Below are positions 10,975 to 22,946 of a DNA stretch of 64,000 nt, one piece after another. This DNA is from Hydrangea macrophylla (taxonomy: Eukaryota; Streptophyta; Magnoliopsida; Cornales; Hydrangeaceae). Below the pieces are notes generated by a model. The model worked only from the letters and a program-made list of their open reading frames with translations, did not search any database and had not been told where the DNA came from. The stretch lies in the NCBI GenBank assembly GCA_033977485.1, contig CM066982.1, forward strand, positions 38,790,218 to 38,854,217, written 5' to 3'. Each line of letters starts with the position of its first letter. Position 1 is the first letter of the stretch. Made by a program: the position numbers and the translations under genes.

Positions 10975-13900
10975 TCAAGCATAGTACTTTTTTAGGCGAT
11001 CCATGTTGATTGGTTCTTTGAATTCGACACCATCGAGGTCCATGAGATAAGTTGCTCCTCCGGAAAGAATGGTCTTGACGATATAAGGGCCGACCCATTT
11101 AGGCTTGAATTTCCCACGGGGATCAAAGATCGGAGCTCGCAATTCCTTAAGAACAAGGTCGCCCTTGACAATCTTTCTCGGACGAACCCTTTTGTTGAAA
11201 GCACGGGCTATCCTCTTTTGATAGATTCGGACGTGGTCGACTGCCGCTAGGCGCTTCTCATCTATGAGAGCCAACTCTTCGTATCTTTCTCTCAACCAAT
11301 CTGATTCGGAAATTTCACATTCTGCCATTACGCGTAGAGACGGTAGCTCTATCTCGACTGGGAGCACCGCTTGCATCCCATACACCAGCGAGTAAGGGGT
11401 TGCTCCTGTGGACGTCCTTATCGACGTTCTGTATCCCAAAAGTGCGAACGGTAGCTTTTCATGCCAGTCCTTGTAAGTATCGGCCGATTTCTGCAGTATG
11501 GCCTTGACGTTCTTATTTGCAGCTTCGACTGCCCCATTGGTTTGCGGCCTATACGGCGACGACTTGTGATAGGTGATTTTGTATTCTTCAAATAGATCCC
11601 TGACTTCTGCTTTGAAATGGCACCCGTTGTCCGAAATAATCTCATGGGGGACTCCATAGCGGCAGATGAGGTTTCTCTTGATGAATTTGGCCACTTCCTT
11701 GGCCCCCAACTTAGTGTAAGATGCAGCTTCTACCCATTTTGTGAAGTAATCTATTGCCACCAGGATGTACCGATTTCCGTTCGAGACTTTCGGGATGATT
11801 TCTCCAATGATATCGATTCCCCAGGTTGAGAATGGCCAAGGCGAGGTCATGCTGTAGAGAAGAGATGGTGGCACGTGCATCATGTTTGCATGGATCTGGC
11901 ATTTGTGACACTTTCTTACGTATTCGCAACAATCTTTCTCCAGAGTTGTCCAGTAGTACCCCTGCCTTACGATTTTCTTGGCCAGCATGTGACCGTTCAT
12001 GTGCGGACCGCATACCCCTTCGTGTATTTCCTCCATCATTTTTCGGGAGCTCTTCCCGAACAAGCAAGTCAGGTTATGACCATTGTATCCTTTCTTCAAC
12101 AATTTCCCACCACAAATGATGAAATGCGCTGCGAATCTTCGAATGGCCCTCTTGTCTTTCTCGGTAGACTCTTGGGGGTACGTCCCCTTTTCTATGAAAT
12201 CCCAGACATCCTGATACCATGGTGTCCCATTCTCTTCTTCTTCGATTGTGGCGATTATGTTGAACGAAGGCTCGTACCTCTACTCAATTACCAAGGGCAT
12301 CATCTTGACTCCCATGGGAATTTTGATCATCGAAGCTAAAGTAGCCAAGGAATCTGCCAGCTGGTTCTCTTCCCTGGGCAAGTAGAGGAATGTGATATTT
12401 TCGAACTGCCTCTTGAGTTGGTCGAGACGATCATGATAGGGCTTCAACCTTTCTTCTTTTACTTTCCATTCTCCTCTAGCTTGTGATATGATGAGGTTTG
12501 AGTCCCCGAAGACGTCTATCTTCCGAGCCTTCAGCTCTATGGCCGCTTCCATTCCCAAAATGCATGCTTCGTATTCGGCGGTGTTGTTGGTGGAGTTATA
12601 GTTGAGCTTGACTGCCAATGGAGTGTGGTCCCCGCATGGTGATACGAGAATCATTCCTACTCCGTATCCTTTCATGTTGGCTGCTCCATCAAAGTACAAC
12701 TTCCACTGTTCTTCCTTGACTTCCATGATACTTTCGTCTGGAAACGGAAAGTCTCCACTTTCTTCGGATTCGACGGCATGTTCTGCGAGATGCTCAGCTA
12801 CGGTTCTCCCTTTTACCGACTTGCTTGTGACATACTTGATATCGAATTCGGATAGTAGAAGTAACCAACGGGATATACGACCGGTCAGGGCAGGTTTTTC
12901 GAGGAGGTATTTTAGAGGATCCATGCGGGATATGAGTACAACCGGGAAGGCCAGCATGTAGTGCCTTAGTCGGCGAGTGCACCAAACCAAGGCCCAACAT
13001 GTTTTTTCAAGGGTAGAGTAGTTGAGCTCATACCCAGTCATCCTCTTGCTGAGGTAATATATGGCTTTTTCGGAGTGGCTTTCTTCTCCTTCTTGGGCCA
13101 GCATGCAGCCCATGGCATTTTCGGAGACGGACAGGTAAAGGAATAAAGGCTTATGAGGAACGGGTGGGGAGAGGACAGGTGGATTTTGAAGGTAGGCTTT
13201 TATTTTGTCGAAAGCGGCTTGACATTGGTCATCCCATTGGAACTTCTCCCCTTTTCTCAACAATCGGAATAGAGGGTCGCACGTGGTGGTGAGCTTGGAA
13301 ATGAAACGGCTGATGAATTGGATTCTTCCGAGGAACCCCCTTACTTCTTTTTCATTCCGTGGTGGTGTCATTTCTAGGATTGCCTTGATCTTGGAGGGAT
13401 CCACCTCTATCCCCCTTTGTGTGATGAGAAAACCCAGGAGTTTACCGGAGGTCACACCGAAAGTGCACTTCTTTGGATTCAACCTCATCTTGTATTTGCT
13501 CAACCTTTCGAAAAACTTTTCTAATGCTACCAGGTACCCTTGTTTGTCCTTGGATTTCACAATCATGTCGTCTACGTACACTTCTACCTCCTTGTGAATC
13601 ATATCATGCAGCAGAGTGGTGGCAGCTCTTTGGTAAGTCGCCCCCGCATTCTTGAGTCCGAAGGGCATTACTCTATAACAGTAGGTTCCCCAAGGGGTGG
13701 TGAATGTCGTCTTTTCCCGATCTTCTGGCGCCATTAGAATCTGATTGTACCCTGAGAAACCAACCATGAAAGACAGTAGCTCATGTCCTGCGGTGTTATC
13801 TACCAAGACGTCAATGTGGGGAAGCGGGAAGTCATCCTTGGGACTGGCCTTGTTCAGATCACGGAAGTCGACGCACACACAAACTTTTCCATCCTTCTTC

Positions 13901-16900
13901 GGGACTGGCACGATATTGGCAATCCATTCCGGATATTCGGTGACAATGATGAATCCTGCCTTGAATTGCTTCTCCACTTCTTCTTTAACCTTGAGTGCCC
14001 ATTCCGGTCTCATGCGCCTTAGTTTCTGCTTGACAGGTTTAGAATTGGGGAGGAGGGGGATATGATGTTGGACAATGTCGGGATTGACCCCAGGCATGTC
14101 TTCGTAAGACCAAGCAAAAACATCTTTGAATTCTTTTAGCAAGAGAGTCAATTTTTCTTTTTCTTCTTTATTAAGAGTTGAGCCAATTTGCACAATTTGT
14201 GGATTATCTGTTTCACCTAGGTTAACTGATAAAGTATCCTCGATTATTTCATAAGCAGGTGGTTTTTCGATTAATTGCTTAAGTTCGATTGGAAGATCCT
14301 CGGAGGGATCTGTGCATTCACAAGTGTCAGACAAAGAGGAGTAAGCAGAATCGATTTTCATTTCATTCATGACAGGTGAAGTGATTACATTGGATAGTGG
14401 TGGGCTTACGGCAGCCGACTCTGGTACAGACTCGATAATTGGTAGTACAGACTCCGGGGGGATAGGGGATTGGGAGACACAGATAGATGACTCTACAGCC
14501 TGGTTGCTCAGACCCTCCTCAGTAGGCTTGATCTGATCATCTTGGCTCTTGGCCCTCTCTTCTTCCTTCTCCTCAGCGGATTCTTCCCACATTTTCTTGA
14601 TGGCTTTAGTGTCCAGGTATTTCAACCAGTCTTCCTCCGGGGTCTTCTCAACTTCTTCGGGATAGAACGGGTCTTGATATGGGGGCCTTTCACAGTCCGT
14701 GAAGATTTCAAGCCCGGGGTGCCTCTTCCCAGTGATTTGATGGACCTAGGGTTCAGGGAACCCGAAGTAGGGGAAGTCATCCCCTTCTTTTATGAATTGT
14801 CCATTCAAAGTCTTGCGGTATGGTGGTAGACCCATTACCCTTTTCTTCCATGGCCTCTGTAGCTCGACGTCTTCTTCAGTGGGTTTGTACCCCAACCCGA
14901 AAGTTCCTTGTTGTCCTTTGATCTGAGGGAACTCACGAATCCCTTGCTGGCGTCGGCCTAATCCCATTCCGGGGAAGTAGTTCATTTTGCGAACGATGTT
15001 GACAACTGCAGAGTGGACCTCAGGGAACCGGTCTTCATCATTGATCATGTGGACTTCTTCCATGAAGAATCCTCCGATTTCTCCCTCTTCTAGCTTAGGT
15101 ATTTGGACTTCAAAAATGGGAGCGTAATTTGGGAAAGCTTCATTACCCCAACTATTACCAAGGATGATCTTTACTTCCTTCTCATGAATGTATTTGATCA
15201 TTTGATGCATAGTGGATGATACAGCTTTGTTGGTATGAAGCCAGGGCCTTCCAATCAGCAGATTGAACGAGGCAGGTATGTCCATGACTTGAAAAATCTC
15301 AGTGCTCACAAAAGACCCTACCCGGATTTGTAGAGAGACAGTCCCCATCACATTTCTCCTGGTGTTATCATAGGCCCTTACGGATTGCACAGATGGCGTA
15401 ATGTCTAGGATATTGACCCCCAAAGCAGTGGCAGTTCTTAAGGCACAAACATTCAAAGCAGAACCTGTATCGACCAAACAAAATGGGACCTACTGCCCCT
15501 TACATCCAACAGTGATGTATAATGCTTTGTTATGCGCGGATCCTTCCGGTGGCAAGTCCTCATCAGAAAATGTAATGATCGGGTCAGGGGTAAGTGCGCC
15601 CAAGAAAGCCACCATGTCCTCCGGCGCGGCATCGATAGGAACTTCAATCCCAGCCAAAGCATTCAACACGGCTTGCCTATGCTTGTAAGATGTCACCATA
15701 GATGTGCTTGGGTCTTCTTTAGCTGCTTTATCAACTCATTATCTTCCTCGATGATCTCGTCCATCTTACCCTTCCCTTTGTCCTTGACTGGACCTTTCTC
15801 GGTTGCGTCGGCGGTGGGCTGCGGAGGCTGATAATGACGGCCTGACCTGGTTAGGTGATCAATTTCGGCAGGAGTGGGTCCTTCTATAGTCCCGTCTTTC
15901 TTGAACCAATCACAATCCGTCCCCACAAATGGTTTTTCGGGCTCGTCCCAGATAGAAGCGTCACTTTCTTTGTCGGGATCATACCATTTGAGGTCTACCA
16001 CCCCTAGGTCATGCTCTTCCAGGAAGAACAAGTCTTGTTCATCGTCTAGCTGTTGCAGCCATTCGTCATTCTCCCCTTCGACCAGATGAATTCCCAAAGA
16101 GTCTGGGATGTCAATGAGGGGTAAGGGTTATCCTACGGGGATGATAAAGGCAGCAGGGTTGAAGGATATAGGGTTGGAATCGATGAGGCTGACATTTTGG
16201 TGGTTAGGTAGAGGGTTTTGGGTGATATGGGGCTGCTTTGGGGGTGGCTCGATGATATTCTGATCAATGAAGTCTTGGATATCATGGCAAAGGCGCATGC
16301 AGTCATCGGTGTTATGGTCGGGGGCTTGGTGGTAGGCGCAGCGTTTGGACATATCACAGTTAGGCGGGGGTAGGGTATTTCAAGACTGGAGTAGTTGGAG
16401 ATGGCCCTTTTTGAGAAGGCGGTCCAAGGCTGAGGAGAGGGAGATTTCTAGCTTGGCAAAATTGCGAGGGGGCTTTTTCTGGAAAGGGCGGTTGGAGGGA
16501 TTTGCCTGGTTAGAGGGTTGGTATGGCCTTGGAGGGTATGCCATGGGTTGGCTGCTAAGGGCATTGACATCTGGGGGATTCCGGGAGTAGTTGGGCCTTC
16601 TTGGTTGACTCGGAGGGTCTTCCTTTTTGATCTTTCCTTCCCTGATAGCATCTTCGATTCGAGTTCCGACTTCGAACAACTCCTCAAAGGTGGAGATGGA
16701 CTGGTAGAATAATTTCTCATGGTAGAGCGGCTGCAGATTCCGGATTAGCATTCTCACTTGTTCTTTCTCGATCGGCCGGTGGGTCATTTGGGCTACCTTG
16801 TTCCTCCACCTGCTCAGAAACGCAACGAAGGATTCATTGTTGCTTTGCCGGGTCGTTTCCAAATCCCTGATAGTGACATCCAGCTCCTGGTTGTAGGAGT

Positions 16901-17531
16901 AATGATCGACAAAAACTCGAACGATATCTTCCCAGGCCTGGGTTTTGGAGGCTTCCAAGGTTAGGAACCATGATAGTGCAGATTTTGCCAGAGTTTGTGG
17001 GAACAGCATTGCGATGTGCTCATGGGTACAACCCATGGACTGGAAGATACTCATGCACAGCTTCACGTGACTTTTTGGGTTCCCAGTTCCGTCAAAACGG
17101 TCGATGGCAGGCATTTTGAAGTTCTCCGGCATTTTCAACTTAACAGGCTCAAAGAGGCCTTCTAGGTCTAGCATGTAATCATCGACTCCCTTGCTTTTTC
17201 TCAGCACGCTCTCCAGTTTGTCGACCTTGTCCATTTTTTCTTGGAGCTTCTTTTCATATGCGAGTGGTAGGACCCCTTGAAACCAGTTTTCCTCCCCATT
17301 ATTCTCATGTAGAGGAGGTTCAAACCCTGGTGGCGGAAACTCGGGCGGGGGTTGTGGCTGCTGCTGCTTTAGTTCTTCCATGAACCTCAGGACTTGGGCT
17401 AGACTGTCGGACTGTTGGCTTATAGTTGCTCCCAACTCGGTGACCTTGTTTTCCAATTCTTCTCTATTCATGTTGAAGCGGGCTGTCGGACTGATTCTGA
17501 CTAAACGATTATCCGAACACCTGGTCCACAA
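10975..17531 (-). pseudogene. gag-pol: E1 gag-pol, broken
   Basis: It is collinear with the intact 2190-aa polyprotein of E2. Breaks seen by comparison are stops at 16380-16382 (CGA to TGA), 16128-16130 (CAA to TAA), 15490-15492 (CAG to TAG), 14746-14748 (TGG to TAG) and 12280-12282 (CAG to TAG), and a 16-bp deletion near 15700 that shifts the frame after KKTQAHL. RT motif C is the normal YVDD, but motif A reads FMVG instead of FMDG (codon 13762-13764), so a catalytic aspartate is missing. The integrase part (12102 downwards) keeps its HHCC and D, D, E residues and the WVGPY motif. It is non-functional as a polyprotein. Confidence 0.93.
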
Positions 17532-17892
17532 CGAGGATTCCAGCTGCCGACCCTGGGAATCTATACTGACCTGACAGATTTTGAGAGAAATGGGTGTATC
17601 AGATCCTGACAGTGATGACTTTTAGACAGACAAAGACAATGACGTGGACTGACTCAAGATAGTGCGTGCAGAGAGATGGGGATGGTGTATGCATGGGAGA
17701 CAAGCATGCGGATGTAAGCCCTAAACTACATGATGTTCCTATTTCTAACAGATAGCGGTTAAGCAATTAGGGTCCTAACCATATAGAGTGTGCCAATCTT
17801 ACTTTCCAGTATGATCACCAAGGGATAACCGGGATTTCCAGGGTTTACGGAGCCTTCTAAGAAGGACTGGGCATTCTTGGTTGATTTCAGCA
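17532..17892. other. E1 leader between gag and the hairpin array
   Basis: Untranslated leader of the element. No gene, and no feature beyond homology to 39883-40209 of E2. Confidence 0.6.
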
Positions 17893-18285
17893 GAGTTTCC
17901 GAGAGAAACTGGCAAGTACGTTTATATTTGGGATATCTGGACAGAGTTTCTGGGAAAAACTGGTAGGTACGGTTATATCTGGGATATCTGGACAGAGTTT
18001 CTGGGAGAAACTGGTAGGTACGGTCATATCTGGGATATCTGGACAGAGTTTCTGGGAGAAACTGGTAGGTACGGTTATATCTGGGATATCTGGACAGAGT
18101 TTCTGGGAGAAACTGGTAGGTACGGTCATATCTGGGATATCTGGACAGAGTTTCTGGGAGAAACTGGTAGGTACGGTCATATCTGGGATATCTGGACAGA
18201 GTTTCTGGGAGAAACTGGTAGGTACGGTCATATCTGGGATATCTGGACAGAGTTTCTGGGAGAAACTGGTAAGTATGGTGATAGT
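17893..18285 (-). repeat. E1 leader hairpin array, eight units of 51 bp
   Basis: Each 51-bp unit contains the inverted repeat GTTTCTGGGAGAAAC and a TATATCTGGGATATC stretch. Hairpins start near 17894, 17946, 17997, 18048, 18099, 18150, 18201 and 18252. The period is a multiple of three, so an open frame of 17-residue repeats exists on both strands. I treat this as a by-product. It lies between the PBS and gag, where retroelements keep packaging and dimer signals. Confidence 0.9.
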
Positions 18286-18882
18286 GATCATACTTTCTAG
18301 CAGGTTTTCATACTCCTATGTCTCAAGACCGACAAACAAGGTTTGCGGTGTATATCTTTGCGAGCATGGAGCAGACATCCTTGTCATGATGCTTAGGCAG
18401 GTCAACTCAATGTGATCACATATGAGTGATTGCCTTGGGAATCATAAGAAAGAGGTTCTGTTCTATGCCACATAAGCGTCTACATCGCGCAAGTAATCCC
18501 ACCAGGGCATACAGCAGTTATATCACATTGTCCTATCTGAAAAGATAAATGAACAGTCCTATGAAAGGTTCTACAGGAATCTATATGCAAAGGCTGGGTT
18601 TAGTCAAAGAGGGTCCGTTGACGAGAGTTCCAATATACCGTCAGAGAGACAGTACGGAGGTTTTTACTCTTTTTGATATACCTTGGAAGGTACAGTATCA
18701 ATGGTGACTTGTGCCCTGGCACAGCAAGACCTGAACAATGTCAGCGCCGCGTTTCAGACACAGTCGGGAGGGTAAAATGCAGAGTGCGATGCGGTGAACC
18801 AGACACAGTAAAACGATGATTTTAAGGATGCTTCTTATGAGTCAAACCTCTGTATTATTTTGTTTTTAAAATAAAATAAAAT
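18286..18882. other. E1 leader between the hairpin array and the PBS
   Basis: No gene. It is well conserved with E2 (40765-41353) and with E0 (50830-51308). Confidence 0.6.
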
Positions 18883-18900
18883 TCCCCAGCAGAGTCGCCA
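18883..18900 (-). promoter_or_regulatory. Primer-binding site of E1
   Basis: The minus strand reads TGGCGACTCTGCTGGGGA, three bases inside the 5' LTR. It begins TGG, as expected for pairing with a tRNA 3' CCA end. It resembles the arginine-tRNA type described for Ogre/Tat elements, which is from memory and not tested here. Confidence 0.8.
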
Positions 18901-18903
18901 GAT

Positions 18904-21900
18904 TGTGGACACACGGAATCGGACCACTTCTCTTGTTTGAGATTGTTTTGAAATTGATTTGAATCAAAGAAAAGGAAAGGTCTGTTGAAAACAGATACAG
19001 AGTCGCCACTTGGTCTTTAAGGAACCAAGAAACCTAATTTGACTCACCCAAGCGGATAAGGGCACCGGCCCTTCATAACCAAAGAACTTGGTTCGGGGTT
19101 TTGGTACGAGAGAGGAAGGAGCCTTTGTCGCGACTAAAACACCCTCAACTCGCCCCGTCTTTCAACGGGCCTCAATTAGCATCCAAATAATCATCTTATA
19201 CTATGTATGGTTCGACAATTAATACTATGATAGTATATTACATTACATAAGAGACTTGAAAATGGAAGATCTAAAGATAAAATATCATTCATAAGATCTA
19301 AATCAAATATCATGCAATGTAAAGCGAAAGATCACACAAATAAACCTAGGAAAAATCGTCTAAACATGTATCAAGTAATTAAGTTTCCTTAATCTAAAAG
19401 GGACATGAATTGTTCTTGAAACAAATAAACAAAGAAATCAAAATATGCTTAACAAGCTAGTATGATGCACGTTATTCTTTGAGAAAAGAAGATCTCTCGA
19501 TCCCCGGGACGGATGAGAAAGGATGATTAGATCGAGGGGAAGCATAAACGTGTGATCAAGCTCATTCCTTATAATCTTCTTAGATTAAGAGTTACAAAAA
19601 CCCCCAAATCTTGCATGAATGTATTGTATGTACCTAAAAATGCGCAAAGGTTGTAGTGTGTTTTGTGTACATTGATTTCTAAAATGACTTAGAAGTCTAA
19701 AATGTGCATGAATGAATGGATTAAATCAACATGGGATATATACAAATGTAGTGTGAACTACTTCCTAAGATATGAGCTAATTTGGAATGCATATGAGCAT
19801 CAAATCAAAGAATAAAAGTTGAAATGTGCTTGCTGTGAATAGTGGACAGACTGCATGTATTACTTTGTAACATTATAATGGGAGGTCAAACGTGCCTAGA
19901 AAAATGTGAACAAAATCAGATATCATCCTCATTGTGTCTAGAAAATAACCCAAAAAGCCAAACATCAATAGCTATCACAGATTAAGAGAAATAAATCAGA
20001 ATGTACACATGACTCAGAAACAAAAGCTACACTGTTGACTGATTTTGTATGATTTTGCATAAATCAAAGAAAAGGTTTATGATGACCCATTATATACCAA
20101 AAGTTTCCTAAGACACCCAAGTTTTATAAAAAAAATAGAAACGATATATGTACTGTGATGAAAATATCCAGAATAAATGCAAGAAGTTGGGTGAACATTC
20201 TGTGAGAACAGAGGCAGATTATGAATATGAACTTCTCACATCCAAAACAAATACTTTCACATCTCTATAATTGATGGGAACAATTGGGAACAAACTATGA
20301 TGTATTAGGAAGATTTTCCAAGTGGTTTCATCATCAGAACTTGAGTATTTAATTCAAAACAAATCTTTGAATCTGAACAGCTCACTGTTTTGGGTCATTG
20401 TTTTGGAGATTTTGGGGAAAACAAAGTTTTGTTTCTTGAAACCAAATAAGAGGGATTGAGAGGGGTTTTGAAATAGATGTTTTGAAAACATATTTTCAAC
20501 ACTCAATAAGGATTATGGCCACTTAGAATACCAACATCAAACTCATCATTAAGAATCTCCAAGATTGTTGGAGATATTTATTTTATTTTTTTGAACATAA
20601 CTTCAATACATTCCAAGAATGCCTTGGAAGTATTGAGGTTATGATCATCATCTATCAAACATGTTTTTGAGGTCAAGAGCTAATATCCATAAGGATTCAC
20701 TCACCCCAAACTTCATGTCATCACTTAGATGATGAACTAGTAAGTAAATAAAGAAAATCAAAAAGGAATGGGATAAGAAGAGATGAACAATAAATAAACA
20801 AGCAAGTAGATAATGATCAATAGATGATATTCATGAAGCATGAGACTTGTAGATTGGTGTTTCACTCATATGTAATGACACTAGACATGGAAGAAGCTTC
20901 CATTCTCTTAAATGCTCACTAAAATGGTGGTTGGGAGTATTGAATGTTGAAGTAAATGGAAGTAATGAAGTAAAAACAAAGTTAGAACTCACTTTTGTTT
21001 TGAAAATCAAAGAAGAAAGCTTCTTTTCTCTCTACTCTAACCTTATCTCTACAACTTTCTCTCCCAAACTTTTCCAAAACTCACATTTGACCCCCCTAAA
21101 ATGAGGAGTAATGGGGTGTTTATATAGGCCAACTTGGGGTGGTTTTCGGATTTAGAAAGTGTTCCCATTGGCTCCAAATATATGAAATCATGAAACTATG
21201 TCGTTTTGGCTTTTAATTAATCAAAATGGGACCACAAAACTTAATTACAAAAAACACTGTTCTGGAGGAGAGTGCCGCGGCGGCAGTGCTCCTCCCTCGT
21301 CCAGATAATGCTGTTTAGGCCCCCTGAAGTTCCGGTATTCGCGAAAAGGCCCTATTTCGTCCGAAATTCACAGAAAATGCATACGAACTCCAAATTGAGG
21401 CTGTGATATACCGTTGGAAAGGTAATGGAGTCTACTTTACATAAAAAATAGTTCAGGGATTGGTCACTTTAAAAAGTTTTGCGGTATTTGCGATAAAAGC
21501 TGATTTGATCGCCTTTTTCACCTTCGAAAATTCATAATAAATTCGTTTTAAATCTAGATATTATGTGCGATATACCATTGGAAAGCTATTGACCTCTAGT
21601 ATCCATGAAAAATATTTGAAAATTGTTTTGGTGTCCCGATTCCAAAGTCAAATTCTGGTCAAACCTGGGATTCCCGGGAAGTTCTAGAAACCTCCGGGAG
21701 TTCCCGGGAGCTGATGTTTTCGCTCGATTTTCTTTTGGAACTTGTCTTAACACTTTTCTCATGATTTAAAATGATTCCGGTGAATTCGGACGATTTCGGT
21801 CAAACTTGGTCAAACCTGGTCAAACCTTGGTCAAACCGGTCAACGGGGACTTTCCGGGAACTTCCGGGACTTCCGGGGGTCTCTGGGAGCCGACGATTTC

Positions 21901-22133
21901 ATCTGATTTCTCTTAAAAACTAATTTTATCGTTTTCCTTACGACGTAGCATGTTTTCAGAAATTTGGGACCAAATTTGGGAGTTTTTGGGCTTTTAGGGG
22001 TATTTTGGTCATTCTGAGCATTCTGAGAGATGGAGCTGACTTCCGAGAGTCCTTTCGAGTCTTTTGCGATCATTGTGAACCACCAAGCTATGGGTCTCCT
22101 AAATCCGATAGCCGACAAAATGGGGTGTCTACA
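18904..22133 (-). repeat. E1 5' LTR (3230 bp), the promoter-bearing copy
   Basis: It matches 1509-4782. The TATA box TATATAAA lies at 21119-21126 on the minus strand. The U3 GC array has only one unit (21271-21287), against three in the other LTR. U5 contains CAGAGTCGCCA at 18998-19008, whose complement TGGCGACTCTG equals the first 11 bases of this element's PBS. Confidence 0.96.
21119..21126 (-). promoter_or_regulatory. TATA box of the E1 5' LTR
   Basis: TATATAAA on the minus strand, within GGCCTATATAAACACC. It is the likely core promoter for E1 genomic RNA. The start site is expected some 30 bp further along the minus strand. Confidence 0.65.
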
Positions 22134-22138
22134 CCCCC
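22134..22138. repeat. Target-site duplication of E1, right copy (CCCCC)
   Basis: It matches 1504-1508. E0 sequence resumes here. Confidence 0.93.
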
Positions 22139-22236
22139 GGGGATTTACTGAGAGGGTCTTTGCTTCTAGAGTTAGGGCTGTCACTATTGCTGCCTTCATT
22201 AGTGGCTGGGCCTGTCGAGTAAAAGCCTATTTCTAA
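22134..22236 (+). pseudogene. E0 DUF7745-like antisense gene, last codons
   Basis: It continues the fragment at 1207-1508 after E1: GFTERVFASRVRAVTIAAFISGW and then KAYF with TAA at 22234-22236. This matches the end of the intact E2 gene. It is separated from its upstream part by E1. Confidence 0.85.
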
Positions 22237-22946
22237 AGACCATCAAATAAATAAAAGAAAAAATAAAACTAGACTCGAATGATTCTGCTTCTTCCTCCAA
22301 GTGTCTTTGATATTTGTGATTGCTTTCTGAAAGAACTTTTATGTTTTCATTTATCCCTGCATATGTAATATTCAAAGTTTGGTTATCGGTGAACCTTGGT
22401 TACTCAGAGAACCTTATTCGATACATTTGGCTTTCTGAAAACATTTGTACTATAATTTTGGTCAGATGTTTGCTTTTGGTACTTACTTGGGCATGCTGGA
22501 GCGATTGGAGGCAAACAAGGCGGGTAGCCGAAGTTTGCCCCTAGTTTGGGATATGGGTGGTTGCGTGACAAATGAGGTACGTTGGTACCGCGACTTTATT
22601 TCTCTCATATGGTCATAATTTTTTGCCTAGGCGCTAGTAAGGTGGCCTAGCGAGCTCTTTTCTCTCTTTTACTATTGCTCACTTTGGATTTAGCTCTAAT
22701 TTTTGCCTAAGTGTCCTTTTGGACTTCTGACCTAGCGAGCCATCCTTCTTTTCTTTTTCTGAAAAGTTTGCCTACGTATCCCAGAGTGGGAATCAGGTCC
22801 AGCATAGTTTGGGCCATGGTAAGAAAGAAGTGGGTTGTTTTTAGGTAGGTGGGAAGACCAAACAGATGCAGTTGCCTACGTATCCCCGAGCGGGAATCAG
22901 GTCGAGCGTAGTTCAAGGCAAGGCTTGAAAGGAATTGGTAAAAAGG
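22237..22946. other. E0 spacer between converging genes
   Basis: No gene. It has a PPT-like GTTTGCCCCTAG at about 22531-22543 and two CTACGT-type hairpin motifs near 22771-22808 and 22874-22912. It is shorter than in E1 and E2. Confidence 0.55.

Larger units (their letters stand above)
1509..22133 (-). mobile_element. E1, complete 20.6-kb Tat-lineage LTR retrotransposon
   Basis: The element is bounded by two LTRs (1509-4782 and 18904-22133) and by the duplication CCCCC. In sense (minus) order it has 5' LTR, PBS, leader with a 51-bp hairpin array, gag-pol (broken), a convergent-gene spacer, two antisense genes, a 154-160-bp tandem array, PPT and 3' LTR. Its LTRs look nearly alike, so it is a fairly recent insertion into the older E0. 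Gag-pol has at least five nonsense changes, a 16-bp deletion and a lost RT aspartate, so it is not autonomous now. Confidence 0.95.

Noticed and set aside
17893..18285. CRISPR-like regular repeats
   Set aside because: The sequence is eukaryotic. The whole unit repeats with no unique spacers, and it lies in a retrotransposon leader.
17881..18300. Open frames of 17-residue repeats on both strands
   Set aside because: They follow from a 51-bp tandem repeat (a multiple of three). The frames exist on both strands, and no start or conserved protein extends beyond the array.
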